DNA of 56,477 nt from an uncultured bacterium (GCA_938083085.1 CALLKX010000046.1:1-56477), one strand, 5' to 3'; positions 35,141-44,486 are shown, counted from the stretch's first letter. The notes: generated from the sequence alone by a model not told the origin. A program made the numbers and translations.

Positions 35141-37222
35141 TCAGAGGTAGACGTTCCTCACGTAGTCGCCCACCATCCGGTGCGTATTGAATTGCCCGGG
35201 GATCGTCATCAGGGAGTGGCGAGCCCGCTCCATCCAGCGGCGAGGCAGACCGGTCTTGTCGCGATCGAAGAACTCCGGGACGAGCTCACGCTCGAGCAGA
35301 TCAACGAGGGCATCCGCGTCATAGGCGTCCTGCTTCCGGCGGCTCTTGAACTCACTGCCGTCGCCGATGGCCCAGCCGTTCTCGCCGTCGAAGCCCTCAG
35401 GCCACCAGCCGTCGAGGATCGACGCGTTCAGGCCCCCGTGCAGGGGCGGCTTCATGCCGCTGGTTCCGCTGGCCTCGTTGGGTCGGATCGGGTTGTTGAG
35501 CCAGACGTCGCAGCCGCTGGTGAGCACGCGCCCCACCTGCATGTCGTACTCCTCGAGGAGGGCGACCCGCCCCTTGAAGCCGGCCTTCTTGGCCTGGGTG
35601 TGGATGATCTGCGCGAGCTCCTGCCCGCCCTCGTCGCGGGGATGCGCCTTGCCTGCGAACACCAGCTGCACGGGCCGGTCCGGGTCACCGAGCAGGGCCG
35701 CGAGGCGCTTGGCCTCCTTGAAGATGAGCGGGGCTCGCTTGTACGTCGCGAAGCGCCTCGCGAAGCCGAGCGTCAGCGCGTCCTCATCGAAGGCGCGGTA
35801 GGCCTCGGCCACCGCCGCGGCACCCTCACCGCGGCGCGCCGCCTGGCGCGCAAGGCGAGTCCGAACGAAGTGGACCAGGCGGCTCCGGAGCGTCTTGCGG
35901 AGCTCCCAGAGGGCCTCGAGGGGGATCTTGGACGCCCTCTTCCAGGGGTCATCATCCGGCCCCATGCCGTTCCACTTGACCTTCAGGTAGCGGCGATAGA
36001 GCTCGTCCGCCTCGGGCGCGAGCCAGGTCCGCGCGTGGATGCCGTTGGTCACGTGCCCGATGGGCACGTCCTCGACGGCGTCCACGTCAAAGACGCCCAT
36101 CCACATCTCCCGGCTCACGTGCCCGTGGAGCTCGGCGACGCCGTTGACGTTGCGCGCGGTGTTGAGGCCGAGCACGGTCATGCAAACGGGCTCCTGGCGG
36201 TCGCCGGGATTCTCGCGGCCGAGGTCAGCGAACGCCTCCGCGCTGAGGCCCATCTCCTTCAGGATCGGACGCAGGTACTTGCCCACGTCCTTGGCGCCGT
36301 AGCGGTCATGGCCGGCGGGGACAGGCGTGTGCGTCGTGAAGACCGTGCTCTGACGAACGGCGGCGAAGGCCGCGTCGTAGCTCTTGCCCCGGGCCATCAG
36401 CGCCCGGACCCGCTCCACGGCGGCGAAGGCCGCGTGCCCCTCGTTCAGGTGCACGACCGTGGGTTTGAAGCGCATGGCCTCGAGCGCTCGGGCGCCCCCC
36501 ACTCCCAGCAGGACCTGCTGGCGGAGGCGGAGGTCCGGCTCCCCCTTGTAGAGGCCCTCGGTCAGCTGACGGTGAGCCTTGGGCTCGCCCTCGATGTCCG
36601 CGTCGAGCAGGTACAAGGAGACCCGGCCCACCTGCTGCTTCCAGATCTTGGCCCGGACCGTCTTCCCACCGATGGGGCACTGGATCTCCTTGCCGGTGTC
36701 GACGATCGGGAGGTCGCCGAACTCGACCGTCGGGTAGAGGACGCGGGTCGAGCCGTCGCCGCGCAGCTCCTGGATGTAATAGCCGTGGCGGTAGAGAAGC
36801 CCGACGCCCACAAACGGAATGCCGAGGTCCGAGGCGGACTTGACGTGGTCACCGGCGAGGACGCCCAGGCCGCCCGAGTACTGCTGCAGGCTCTCGTGGA
36901 TCGCGAACTCGCTGCAGAAGTACGCGACCTTGAGGCCGGGGGCTCGCGGGGCGACCTTGCGGTCGAACCAGGTCTCCGCGGCGTAGTAGTCGGCGCTCGC
37001 CGCCTCCGCAGCCTCCAACAGCGCGACGAAGGACTCATCGTCGGCGCACGCCTCGAGGCGCGCCGCCGGGACCCGGCGGAGGGTCTCGTGGGGCGCGTGC
37101 TGCGTGGCCTCCCATTGCAGGGGGTCGATCGCAGCGAACACGGCCTGGGTCGTCGGGCACCAGGACCAGCGGAGGTCGAGGGCGAGGGCGGAGAGGCGCT
37201 TGGAGAGGGCTTTGGTCTTCAT
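35141..37222 (-). CDS. glgP: Alpha-glucan (glycogen/maltodextrin) phosphorylase, GT35
   Basis: A 693-residue cytosolic enzyme releasing glucose-1-phosphate from alpha-1,4-glucans. It is of the shorter bacterial/archaeal type with an N-terminal DUF3417-like region (ALDLRWSWCPTTQAVF, ~14-29). Conserved: YFCSEFAIHESLQQYSGGLG in two parts (~99-118), VVHLNEGHAAF, TTHTPVPAGHD, HVTNGIHARTW. The PLP lysine is K591 in EASGTSGMKPPLHGGLN. The start overlaps the malQ stop by 4 nt, so translation is coupled. Third gene of the amylase-malQ-glgP operon: MalQ disproportionation products feed this enzyme. Confidence 0.95.
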   Translation of the reverse strand: MKTKALSKRLSALALDLRWSWCPTTQAVFAAIDPLQWEATQHAPHETLRRVPAARLEACADDESFVALLEAAEAASADYYAAETWFDRKVAPRAPGLKVAYFCSEFAIHESLQQYSGGLGVLAGDHVKSASDLGIPFVGVGLLYRHGYYIQELRGDGSTRVLYPTVEFGDLPIVDTGKEIQCPIGGKTVRAKIWKQQVGRVSLYLLDADIEGEPKAHRQLTEGLYKGEPDLRLRQQVLLGVGGARALEAMRFKPTVVHLNEGHAAFAAVERVRALMARGKSYDAAFAAVRQSTVFTTHTPVPAGHDRYGAKDVGKYLRPILKEMGLSAEAFADLGRENPGDRQEPVCMTVLGLNTARNVNGVAELHGHVSREMWMGVFDVDAVEDVPIGHVTNGIHARTWLAPEADELYRRYLKVKWNGMGPDDDPWKRASKIPLEALWELRKTLRSRLVHFVRTRLARQAARRGEGAAAVAEAYRAFDEDALTLGFARRFATYKRAPLIFKEAKRLAALLGDPDRPVQLVFAGKAHPRDEGGQELAQIIHTQAKKAGFKGRVALLEEYDMQVGRVLTSGCDVWLNNPIRPNEASGTSGMKPPLHGGLNASILDGWWPEGFDGENGWAIGDGSEFKSRRKQDAYDADALVDLLERELVPEFFDRDKTGLPRRWMERARHSLMTIPGQFNTHRMVGDYVRNVYL

Positions 37223-38634
37223 CGATCTGCCAACCGGTCGGTGGCGTCAAGGAGTTCATGGAGTCGACGAGCGCGCACCGCGGAGAGGTCGCGGCGCGAG
37301 GCGCGCCATGCCCAGTTACCGGAGGGCGTGCCGGGTGTGTTCATGCGGGCAGATCGGCCCAGACCCAGGACATCCTGGAGCTGAAAGAGCGCGGTGTGCG
37401 CGCCGCTCGCGCAAGCCGCGCGGATCATGTCGCTCGCGACGGTCTCCCCGGACCCGCCCGTGGCAGCGCAGAAGCGCCGACGGGTGCCAGCGTCCAGGCC
37501 CCGCCACCAGCCTGCGCAGGTGTCGTTGTCGTGGGTCGCGGGGTAGACCACCGCGTCCGCGCCGATCGCGTGGGGAGCGTGGAAGGACCCCGGGCCGAAC
37601 CCCCACTGGAGAACGCGCATCCCGGGAAGCTCGAACTGATCCCGCAGCGCGTGGACCGCGGGGGTCACCGAGCCGAGGTCCTCAGCGATGAGGGGGAGGC
37701 CACCGAGCTCATCCTGGATGGCCTCGAGGAGCTCCTCGCCCGGCGTCTCCACCCAGCGGCCCTCCCGCGCATTCGAGGCCGCCGCGGGGACCTCCCAGGC
37801 GTTTCGGAAGCCGATGAAGTGGTCGATCCGGATCGCCTCAAAGAGGTCCATCTGCCGGCTCATGCGAGCGCGCCACCAGGCGAAGCCCTCCGCCCTGTGG
37901 GCGTCCCAGTCGTAGTGCGGGTGCCCCCAGAGCTGACCGTCCTCGTTCATGGAGTCCGGTGGACATCCGGTGAGCACCAACGGCTGGCCCGCGGCGTCGA
38001 GGCGGAAGAGCTCGGGCCGGGAGCTCACGTCCACCGAGTCGAGGGCCACGAAGATGGGCGCGTCGCCCATCAGGAGGACGCCGCGTTCGCGAGCGTAGGT
38101 TCGAAGAGCGTTCCACTGGCGGTCCAGCTGGAACTGCAGGAAGCGCGCGAGGTCCGCCGCCTCCGCCGTGGCCCCATCGGCCGCGCAGAAGGCGTCAAGC
38201 CACTCCGCCTCACGGGCGCAGTAGCGCTCGAAGGCCGCGCGCTGGCGGCGCCGATCTCGCCAGGTGGCGAAGGCCTTCGCGAGGCGCGCCGACTTGAACC
38301 TACGCGCCTTCGCGTACCGCACGTTGCCCTCGCGCAGCTCCTTGGGCCCCGCGAGGTCAGCCCGGTCCAGGAGCCCCTCGTCCGCGAGGACCTCCAGGGA
38401 GAGGTAGATGGGCTCGGAGGCGAAGGCCGAGCTTGACGCATAGGGCGAGTTCCCGGGCCCGAGGGGGACCACGGGCAGCATCTGCCACCAGGTGACCCCG
38501 GCGTCAGCGAGCCAGTCCACGAAGCGGTAGGCCTCGGGGCCGAGGTCACCGATCCCATGCCGTGCGGGCAGGGAGGCCAAGGGCATGAGCACCCCAGCGG
38601 CGCGGGGGAACCGATCAGTGAAGGACCCGACCAT
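37219..38634 (-). CDS. malQ: 4-alpha-glucanotransferase (amylomaltase), GH77
   Basis: A 471-residue enzyme that rearranges maltodextrins. It begins RAAGVLMPLASLPARHGIGDLG, the GH77 hallmark, then WWQMLPVVPLGPGNSPYASSSAF (two parts, ~49-71), LMGDAPIFVALDSVDV, the nucleophile Asp in AIRIDHFIGF, the acid/base Glu in PLIAEDLGSV, and ATHDNDTCAGWW with the third Asp. Length is slightly below the usual ~500. It follows the GH13 gene after 6 nt and overlaps glgP by 4 nt, forming a compact alpha-glucan utilisation operon. Confidence 0.95.
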   Translation of the reverse strand: MVGSFTDRFPRAAGVLMPLASLPARHGIGDLGPEAYRFVDWLADAGVTWWQMLPVVPLGPGNSPYASSSAFASEPIYLSLEVLADEGLLDRADLAGPKELREGNVRYAKARRFKSARLAKAFATWRDRRRQRAAFERYCAREAEWLDAFCAADGATAEAADLARFLQFQLDRQWNALRTYARERGVLLMGDAPIFVALDSVDVSSRPELFRLDAAGQPLVLTGCPPDSMNEDGQLWGHPHYDWDAHRAEGFAWWRARMSRQMDLFEAIRIDHFIGFRNAWEVPAAASNAREGRWVETPGEELLEAIQDELGGLPLIAEDLGSVTPAVHALRDQFELPGMRVLQWGFGPGSFHAPHAIGADAVVYPATHDNDTCAGWWRGLDAGTRRRFCAATGGSGETVASDMIRAACASGAHTALFQLQDVLGLGRSARMNTPGTPSGNWAWRASRRDLSAVRARRLHELLDATDRLADR

Positions 38635-38640
38635 GGGAGC

Positions 38641-41196
38641 TCAGTGGCCCGGGGCTGTCCGGCGCCAGACTCGACCGGCGATCGGACCGACCATCATCAT
38701 CGGAGCCGAGCCATGCTCGTCCGGCTCGGGCGCGTCTCCGAAGAGCGGCGACCACTCACCGTCCCCCACGGGGGGCGAGAAGCTCGAGGTCCCGGAGCCC
38801 GCGTTCAGCGCCACCATGAGCACCTCTTCGCCGTGGGTCCGGAGGAAGACCCAGAGGTCCTGCTCGTCGTCGGTCAGGTGGGTCTCGAAGCCGCCGACGC
38901 GCAGCGCTTCATGTTCCCGGCGGAGAGCGATCGCCCCGCGATAGAACGCGTGGTGATCCTCCATGATGAAGTTCTGCTCGGAGTTCTCGTACGGGCCGAG
39001 GTCCGCCCAGAGCATGGGCTTGCGGTTCGTGGGGTCGTCGGCACCCCACATGCCCACCTCGTCGCCGTAGTAGATCATCGGCGCTCCCACGTAGGTCATC
39101 TGGGCGAGAGCGACGAGGCGCTGCCGCTGAAAGTGCAGATCGTGGGGCCTGCCGCTGTTGTAGTCGTCGCGCCGCTGGACCTGGTTGCTGCGGTCGTAGG
39201 GCCGGTCTCGGTTCAGGAGCATGGACGCGATCCGGTCCGTGTCGTGGCTCCCGACCAGGTTCATCAGGGCGAAGGTCGCCTCATCCGGATAGGCAAGGCG
39301 CAGCTCCGCGAGGCGAGCGTCGAGCGCGGATACGGTGAGCTTTCGCTCGACGTTCCCGACCCACGCGACCACCGGATCGGCGAAGCGGTAGTTCATGACC
39401 GCGTCGAAGTGCTTGCCGCCCAGCCAATCGTCGGCGCGGTGCCAGATCTCTCCGGAGATGAAGGCGTCGGGGTTGATCGACTTGACGAGGGTGCGCCACT
39501 CCTCCCAGAAGTCCGCGGGGAGCTCCATCGGGACGTCGAGGCGCCAGCCGTCGATGCCATCGGAGGGGTCACCGTCGCCGTCCGGGTCCATCCACCTGCG
39601 CGTCACCTCGAACAGGTGCTCCTTGACCGCTTCCGAGGCCAGGCCCCCCCCCTCCTTGGCGAAGACCGGGAGGTCGCCGAAGCCGGCCCAGCCCACGTAC
39701 TCGAACGGCTCCCAGGAGCGGACCTGGAACCAATCCGCGAAGCGTGAAGCGTCGCGGTTCTCCTGGACGTCAAGGAAGGCGGGGTGTGCCACGCCTACGT
39801 GGTTGAAGACCGCGTCAAGCACGACCCGGAGGCCGCGAGCCTTGCAGGTGGCGAGGAAGTCAAGGAACAGCCGATCCGACGGCGTCCACTTCCAGGTCGA
39901 CGGGTCCAGGAGATCCTCGCCGGCCGTGGCCTCCTCGTAGTCCTCACCTGCCCCGAGGCTGGTATCCACGTGACGGAAGTCGGTGGCGTTGTACTTGTGG
40001 GGCCCCGCGGCCTGGAAGATCGGGTTGAGGTAGAGCGCCGTGACGCCGAGCTCGACGAGGTGGTCGAGCTGCTCCTCGATGCCGGCGAGGTCGCCTCCGT
40101 ACATGCGCTGGTAGACGTAGTACTCCCAGAAGGTCTGGCCGTCCGATCCTTCCCACTCTGCGGGTTCCGTCCACTCGCTCGTCCACGACCGAACCGGCTC
40201 GGGGTCGTTCGAGACATCGCCGTTGCGGAAGCGCTCGGGGAAGATCTGATACCACACCGCGTGCTTGGCCCAGTCGGGCGTCTCGAGCGTCGAGTAGGCG
40301 GACGGCTCGTAGGCATGGACCCGCGGGTCCGACACGCAGAGCGACTCGGTCTCCAGCCCGAAGGTGTACCGGGTGGGCTCCTCCGCCCCGTCGAGGTCGA
40401 CCTGCCAGAACTGGAAGGGGTCGGGTGAGGGCACGCGCTCCATGGGGTGCGTCGCGCCGCCCTCGAGGAGCAGCAGGACCCCCGCGACGTCCCCGTCGAG
40501 GGTCCGGTATCGCACGCGCCAGCGATCGCCGGGGACGCGGTGCAGGTACAGCGGCTCCTCCGGATCATGGGCGAGGCCTTCGGTTCGAATGCCCCCCACC
40601 GAGGGTCCAAGGTCCAGCCCGTCCGGCTGCCCCAGCGACCCGAGCCGCAGGATCGAGTTGCAGGACTCGAAGCCGTCGTCCTCGGCGTCAGCGTTCGTCG
40701 GGTCCGGGACCCACTCCCTCCCGTCGAGGCAGAACTTGTAGCGATAGGCGCCGCTCCGGAGGCTGACCTCGGCGCGCCAGCGTCCGTCGGCAGCCCGCTC
40801 CATGGGCGCCGCCTCGAGGTTCCAACCGTTGAAGTCCCCCGCGAGAGAGACCCGCTCAGCCTCGCGATCAGAGGCGAGCGTGAAGACCACGCGCCAGCGA
40901 CCGGCCCCGGGCTCCTCGTCCACCTGAACCGACTCGGGGAGTCGGCCAGCCTGGCCGAGACCGATATCGATCTGCTCGAGGCCGGGCCACGACTCGACCT
41001 CCGCGGCGTGCGCCTCGCGGGTCGCGCCCGTCTCGCCCTCGAAGCACACAAGGAGCACCGCGAGGAGGAGGACGCAGAAGATGAGGGAAGGCAGAAGCAA
41101 CGGCAGCGGGCAGTCGAGGGAGAGGGAGACGCGACTCGCGACGGTCAGACCTTGCCTTGTGGGGCGCGGGGATAAAGGTCGACCTCCTCGGTTCAT
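38641..41196 (-). CDS. Membrane-anchored or secreted GH13 amylase/neopullulanase-like with N-terminal CBM48-type domain
   Basis: An 851-residue glycoside hydrolase. The N-terminal hydrophobic stretch (~31-51, PLLLPSLIFCVLLLAVLLV) is a signal peptide or anchor. It is followed by a CBM48/AMPK-type glycogen-binding domain (~98-185: RVSLAGDFNGWNLEAAP, YRYKFCLDG), a neopullulanase-type beta domain, and the GH13 barrel. Catalytic motifs: VVLDAVFNHVG (region I), DGWRLDVPMELP (nucleophile Asp, region II), ISGEIWH (acid/base Glu, region III) and NLVGSHDTDR (region IV). AVWYQIFPERFRNGD is typical of cyclodextrinase/neopullulanase enzymes. It probably cuts external alpha-glucans to maltodextrins for MalQ and GlgP, the next two genes. 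No sugar transporter is seen in the window. Confidence 0.92.
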   Translation of the reverse strand: MNRGGRPLSPRPTRQGLTVASRVSLSLDCPLPLLLPSLIFCVLLLAVLLVCFEGETGATREAHAAEVESWPGLEQIDIGLGQAGRLPESVQVDEEPGAGRWRVVFTLASDREAERVSLAGDFNGWNLEAAPMERAADGRWRAEVSLRSGAYRYKFCLDGREWVPDPTNADAEDDGFESCNSILRLGSLGQPDGLDLGPSVGGIRTEGLAHDPEEPLYLHRVPGDRWRVRYRTLDGDVAGVLLLLEGGATHPMERVPSPDPFQFWQVDLDGAEEPTRYTFGLETESLCVSDPRVHAYEPSAYSTLETPDWAKHAVWYQIFPERFRNGDVSNDPEPVRSWTSEWTEPAEWEGSDGQTFWEYYVYQRMYGGDLAGIEEQLDHLVELGVTALYLNPIFQAAGPHKYNATDFRHVDTSLGAGEDYEEATAGEDLLDPSTWKWTPSDRLFLDFLATCKARGLRVVLDAVFNHVGVAHPAFLDVQENRDASRFADWFQVRSWEPFEYVGWAGFGDLPVFAKEGGGLASEAVKEHLFEVTRRWMDPDGDGDPSDGIDGWRLDVPMELPADFWEEWRTLVKSINPDAFISGEIWHRADDWLGGKHFDAVMNYRFADPVVAWVGNVERKLTVSALDARLAELRLAYPDEATFALMNLVGSHDTDRIASMLLNRDRPYDRSNQVQRRDDYNSGRPHDLHFQRQRLVALAQMTYVGAPMIYYGDEVGMWGADDPTNRKPMLWADLGPYENSEQNFIMEDHHAFYRGAIALRREHEALRVGGFETHLTDDEQDLWVFLRTHGEEVLMVALNAGSGTSSFSPPVGDGEWSPLFGDAPEPDEHGSAPMMMVGPIAGRVWRRTAPGH

Positions 41197-41351
41197 CGGC
41201 TGGAATGGCCCCAGAGCGGCACTTCAGGCCTCAAGAACTTCTGTTCTCTCCCCCAAGACTGACGTTCCGCGCCTCCCCCTCCGTCCAGGACCCGGTCCAC
41301 CAGGCCTTGTTCCCCACCCAGGGTCGGATCCATGAGCCCGAGACCCGCGAA

Positions 41352-41825
41352 GTGTCCTGCGTGGAACGGGAACTCACGGAGGGGCTCGGTGGAAGGCCAG
41401 ACCCTGACCAGGTGAGGAGTCACGCGCTCCGCGGGGTGTGGCATTGGAGCGCAGGCCTGTCGGTCTCACTAGGCCTGCTGGCGTCACAGGCCGGATCGTG
41501 GACCGGGGACGCGCGCGCCGCGCTCCTTCCGGGGGTGCCTGGGGCCGCGCTCGCCGTTCTCTATCTCGCCGGCCGACGTCCGAGGCTCCGCCGAGGCGCC
41601 ATGGTCCTCGCCACCGCGGCGGCCGGGTTCCTCGCGCTGGCGACGCTCCCGAGCCTCGGATCGGTCTCACTCCTGGGGACCGCGAAGGGGCCGGCCATCG
41701 CCTTTCAGCTCGCCTGCCTTGGGGCGTCCGCCGCGTTTCTCGTCCGGTCGGCCCCCGCATGGAGGAGGGTCAACAGCGACGGCGACCGAGCCGATCAGCT
41801 CCTGCGCATGTACGACGAGCTCTGA
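41352..41825 (+). CDS. Small hypothetical membrane protein
   Basis: Unrecognised. A hydrophilic N-terminus (VERELTEGLGGRPDPDQ) is followed by about four hydrophobic segments: WSAGLSVSLGLLASQAG, AALLPGVPGAALAVLYLAG, GAMVLATAAAGFLALATL and GPAIAFQLACLGASAAFLV. The tail is charged (SDGDRADQLLRMYDEL). The start is uncertain: no ATG fits, so GTG 41352 or GTG 41361 is proposed. The open frame goes further upstream into the divergent region. It may be an integral membrane protein of ~155 residues; function unknown. Confidence 0.5.
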   Translation: MSCVERELTEGLGGRPDPDQVRSHALRGVWHWSAGLSVSLGLLASQAGSWTGDARAALLPGVPGAALAVLYLAGRRPRLRRGAMVLATAAAGFLALATLPSLGSVSLLGTAKGPAIAFQLACLGASAAFLVRSAPAWRRVNSDGDRADQLLRMYDEL

Positions 41826-42034
41826 GCGATCCCGCGCGCCTCATTATGAGGCACGAGGGGACTGAAGCCGGCCCTCTTGCCTCCTGGAGGACCTCTGCGG
41901 CGGCACGGCCCAAGTCGTCGCCTCCGCCCCGCCACCGATGCGCTGACCGGATTCCCGCCGATGGACCGTTTCCCAGGGAACGGACTGAGGCTGGATCGGT
42001 AGGACGTCCGAAATGAGGTTAGGGCCCCTGGCCC

Positions 42035-42040
42035 GGAGAG
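42035..42040 (+). promoter_or_regulatory. Ribosome binding site favouring a TTG start
   Basis: GGAGAG with a 6-nt spacer to TTG 42047. The next in-frame ATG (42059) would have an 18-nt spacer. This is the basis for calling the DUF2185-like gene from TTG. Confidence 0.55.
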
Positions 42041-42046
42041 TCCCCC

Positions 42047-42688
42047 TTGGCTGATTTCATGTCCCGATCCGTGGCCCGCCCCACGGTCCACGCACCCGAT
42101 GCGCCCGGCCACGTGGTCAACGTGATGGAGACGTGGCTCGACCGCACCGCCGCGCGCGGCCAGCCGTTCCAGGACGGCGACGAGTTCCGACTTGGCTTCA
42201 TCTGGTTCCGCATCACGGCGGATCGTAAGGGGCTGCGAGTCACGGCGCCGCGCGTCGGGGACCCGGCGCTGATCTACGCCGACGACTGCTCCGACGCCCT
42301 CCGGCTCGTGGCCATGCAGCGCAAGATGCTCGAGCGCTTCCGACTCGACGCTGGCCTCTGCAACTGCAAGCAGACGGCGCTCGTCGTCCGCGACCTCGAC
42401 GAGTGTCAGACGACGTTCATCGACCGCCTCGCCGGCGAGGTCGGCGACCGCTCAGGCTGGTACGTCGGCGCCCACGACTCGAAGCTCGACGTGGCCGCGC
42501 CTGAGAACCTCAAGCTGGTGAGCCTGTGGACCCTCATGAGCAGGCGACCCGAAATCATGCCCTACCTGCTGTTCCCCGCTGGTTGGCAGGTCTCCTTCGC
42601 CGGCAGCTCGGTCGTGATGCACGACCGAGAGGTGGTCGAGCCCATCGCGAGTACCGAGGGAGCTGGACCGCTCCCACGCAGCGCGTGA
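42047..42688 (+). CDS. Hypothetical protein with DUF2185/Imm33-like C-terminal half
   Basis: A 213-residue soluble protein. The C-terminal half reads DRSGWYVGAHDSKLDVAAPENLKLVSLW (two segments) then RRPEIMPYLLFPAGWQVSF. This has the DSGW-x-n-G, P-x-N-x and P-x-I-x-P-x-L-x-x-P-x-G pattern of the DUF2185 (immunity protein 33) family. The N-terminal half (~1-110) is unassigned and contains CNCKQTA. The TTG at 42047 is favoured as start because GGAGAG (42035-42040) lies 6 nt before it; ATG 42059 would be 18 nt away. No toxin gene is adjacent, so an immunity role is not supported by context. The family call is by pattern only. Confidence 0.6.
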   Translation: MADFMSRSVARPTVHAPDAPGHVVNVMETWLDRTAARGQPFQDGDEFRLGFIWFRITADRKGLRVTAPRVGDPALIYADDCSDALRLVAMQRKMLERFRLDAGLCNCKQTALVVRDLDECQTTFIDRLAGEVGDRSGWYVGAHDSKLDVAAPENLKLVSLWTLMSRRPEIMPYLLFPAGWQVSFAGSSVVMHDREVVEPIASTEGAGPLPRSA

Positions 42689-42719
42689 TCAGTGGCACTC
42701 CACTCCGCTAGCAGCCGCG

Positions 42720-43373
42720 CTACTCCTCGGTGAGTCTCCAGAGGACCCAGGAGGCCACCGAGCGCAGCGGAGCCCACCGCTCGCCCCGCGCCGCGAGGTC
42801 GCGCGGGCCAGGTCGTTCGTCGAGGCCATCGAGCCGCCTCATGCCCTCCTGGAGCCCGAGGTCACCCGGTGCGAGGACGTCCAGTCGCCCCAGGCGAAAC
42901 ATGAGGAACATCTGGGCGGTCCAGGGCCCAATCCCGCGCACCTCCACGAGGCGGGCGGTCACCTCGTCGTCGCTACACCGCGAGATCGCGGTCAACGGCA
43001 GCGTTCGCCTCAGGACTCGATCGCTCAGATCGCGGAGGGACGCCAGCTTCGCCGCGGAGAGGCCAGCCCCCCGGAGCCGCGCATCCGTGAGCGCCTCAAG
43101 CTCTTCCGGTCGAGGGAACCGTCTCCCGGGCGTCAGGTTCTGGACCCGGTCGTGGATGGTCTTGGCGGCAGCGCCGGCGAGCTGCTGGTAGATGATGGAG
43201 CGGGCGAGCGCGTGGAAGTGAGAGCCGGCCTGGCCCGGCACCGGGAAGCCGGGGAACGCAGCCACTCTCCGTCGAGCCCGCCCGAGGTCGGGGTCCCGGC
43301 GATCGAGGGCCCTGAGGGCAGCGGCGGACGGGATCCCCTGCGGCGAGGGTCCCTCGAGGCTCGGCGAGGACAT
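42720..43373 (-). CDS. DNA-3-methyladenine glycosylase II-like (AlkA/HhH-GPD)
   Basis: A 217-residue base-excision repair enzyme that removes alkylated purines. Conserved: IIYQQLAGAAAKTIHDRV (~60-77), GLSAAKLASLRDLSDRV, the helix-hairpin-helix VRGIGPWTAQMFLMF (~148-162), and the catalytic Asp in LAPGDLGLQEGMRRL. It lacks the N-terminal TBP-like domain of E. coli AlkA and corresponds to the short MagIII/yeast Mag-type. ATG 43373 (MSSPSLEG) was chosen; the in-frame upstream part is Arg-rich and non-conserved. Single gene, divergent from the coiled-coil lipoprotein. Confidence 0.92.
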   Translation of the reverse strand: MSSPSLEGPSPQGIPSAAALRALDRRDPDLGRARRRVAAFPGFPVPGQAGSHFHALARSIIYQQLAGAAAKTIHDRVQNLTPGRRFPRPEELEALTDARLRGAGLSAAKLASLRDLSDRVLRRTLPLTAISRCSDDEVTARLVEVRGIGPWTAQMFLMFRLGRLDVLAPGDLGLQEGMRRLDGLDERPGPRDLAARGERWAPLRSVASWVLWRLTEE

Positions 43374-43551
43374 CGTCCCATTCTGCCGACGGTGGATGGC
43401 CTGAATAGAGATCTTGCGGGATCGGCCTCCATGGGGTCTCAAGAGCCCCTCCCTCCTTGCTCGACGAGACCGAATACCGACTTCCAAACGGAGTTACGCC
43501 GAGGCCCTGCTTGGGGGCCCGGCGCTTCGGGGTCGGCGAGGAGACAGCGAG

Positions 43552-44193
43552 ATGCGCGAGAAATCACGACCGACCAGGGGAATCACAGCCTTCACCGCGG
43601 GCGCTCTTGGCGCCGCACTGTGTGCGGGTTGCGGCGGACTGGGTGCCGGAGGCGACGCCGTGGAGAGCGTGCGCCTCGTGAACCAGATGAAGCGCATCAA
43701 CGTGGAGACCCACCGCTCCGAGGAGACGGTGGACGAGATGCTCGTGCGCCTCCAGCCTGTGCTGGTCGTCCGCAGCGCGGGAGACGCAGCGCACGCCAGG
43801 GAGCGACTCGGTGCGGCGACCGAGGCCTGCCAGCAACAGGCCCAGCAGCTCGAGCAACAGCTCCCGGGGCTCGATGAAGAGGGCGCCTCGTTCTTCGACC
43901 AGCGCCGAGCCGCGCTGGGCAGCATCGAGGACCCCGACGAGCGCCGAGCCGCCGCGGCCGAGCTCGAGCGCGACCTCGAGCGGTTCCTCGAGTACCAGGC
44001 CTCTGCGGTGGCTGCCCTCGACGCCTACGACGAGTTGAACCTCGAACTGGACGCGATCCTACAGGCGCTGCCTCGGAGCCCGCAGCCCGGCGCACTGACC
44101 GACGAGGCCCTGGACCTGCGCAATCAGGCCTGGTCCCTGCGCATGATCCTCGAGGACTGCGAGCGAGCCGCGAGGGCCTTTGATGTCCGCTAG
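43552..44193 (+). CDS. Coiled-coil lipoprotein of unknown function
   Basis: A 213-residue lipoprotein. The signal ends at ALCAGC (Cys near residue 23), followed by GGLGAGGDAVES. The rest is almost wholly helical and coiled-coil-like, rich in Gln/Glu/Ala/Leu (EACQQQAQQLEQQLPGLDEE, RRAAAAELERDLERFLEYQ). The start is set by GAGGAG (43538-43543) 8 nt before ATG 43552. Resembles DUF2959-type periplasmic helical lipoproteins in overall make-up only; I do not assign a family. Confidence 0.65.
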   Translation: MREKSRPTRGITAFTAGALGAALCAGCGGLGAGGDAVESVRLVNQMKRINVETHRSEETVDEMLVRLQPVLVVRSAGDAAHARERLGAATEACQQQAQQLEQQLPGLDEEGASFFDQRRAALGSIEDPDERRAAAAELERDLERFLEYQASAVAALDAYDELNLELDAILQALPRSPQPGALTDEALDLRNQAWSLRMILEDCERAARAFDVR

Positions 44194-44350
44194 GCCCTCC
44201 CTCTCCCCCTGCCGCCCAGCCGAAGGCCCAGGGGCGACCCGTCGACTCGAAGCCCGCACGTTCAGCGCCAGTCCCGCTGCGGCCAAACCCAACCGCCACA
44301 CCTCGATGCGGCGCCATTGGGTCCCTGCGCACGCGTAGGCCTCGGAGTCG

Positions 44351-44392
44351 CGCGACTCCTGCAGCTCTCGCGACTCCTGCAGCTCTCGCGAC
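44351..44392. repeat. 18-bp direct repeat, two copies plus partial third
   Basis: CGCGACTCCTGCAGCTCT at 44351-44368 and 44369-44386, then CGCGAC at 44387-44392. Identical copies, upstream of the first GKS-repeat gene. Confidence 0.85.
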
Positions 44393-44486
44393 ACCGACCA
44401 GACCGACAGAAACCACCCAGCCCCGCCGAGCAGGTCACCGCTTCCCGGGGCCTCGCCCTCCACCTCTGCCCACTTCAATTAGCCAT

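Noticed and set aside
35180..37384. 734-residue plus-strand ORF opposite glgP
   Set aside because: Antisense shadow; glgP on the minus strand has full catalytic motifs.
41838..42030. Small ORFs and CCGTT/AACGG inverted repeat in the gap before the DUF2185-like gene
   Set aside because: Very short arms and no coding signature; probably chance.
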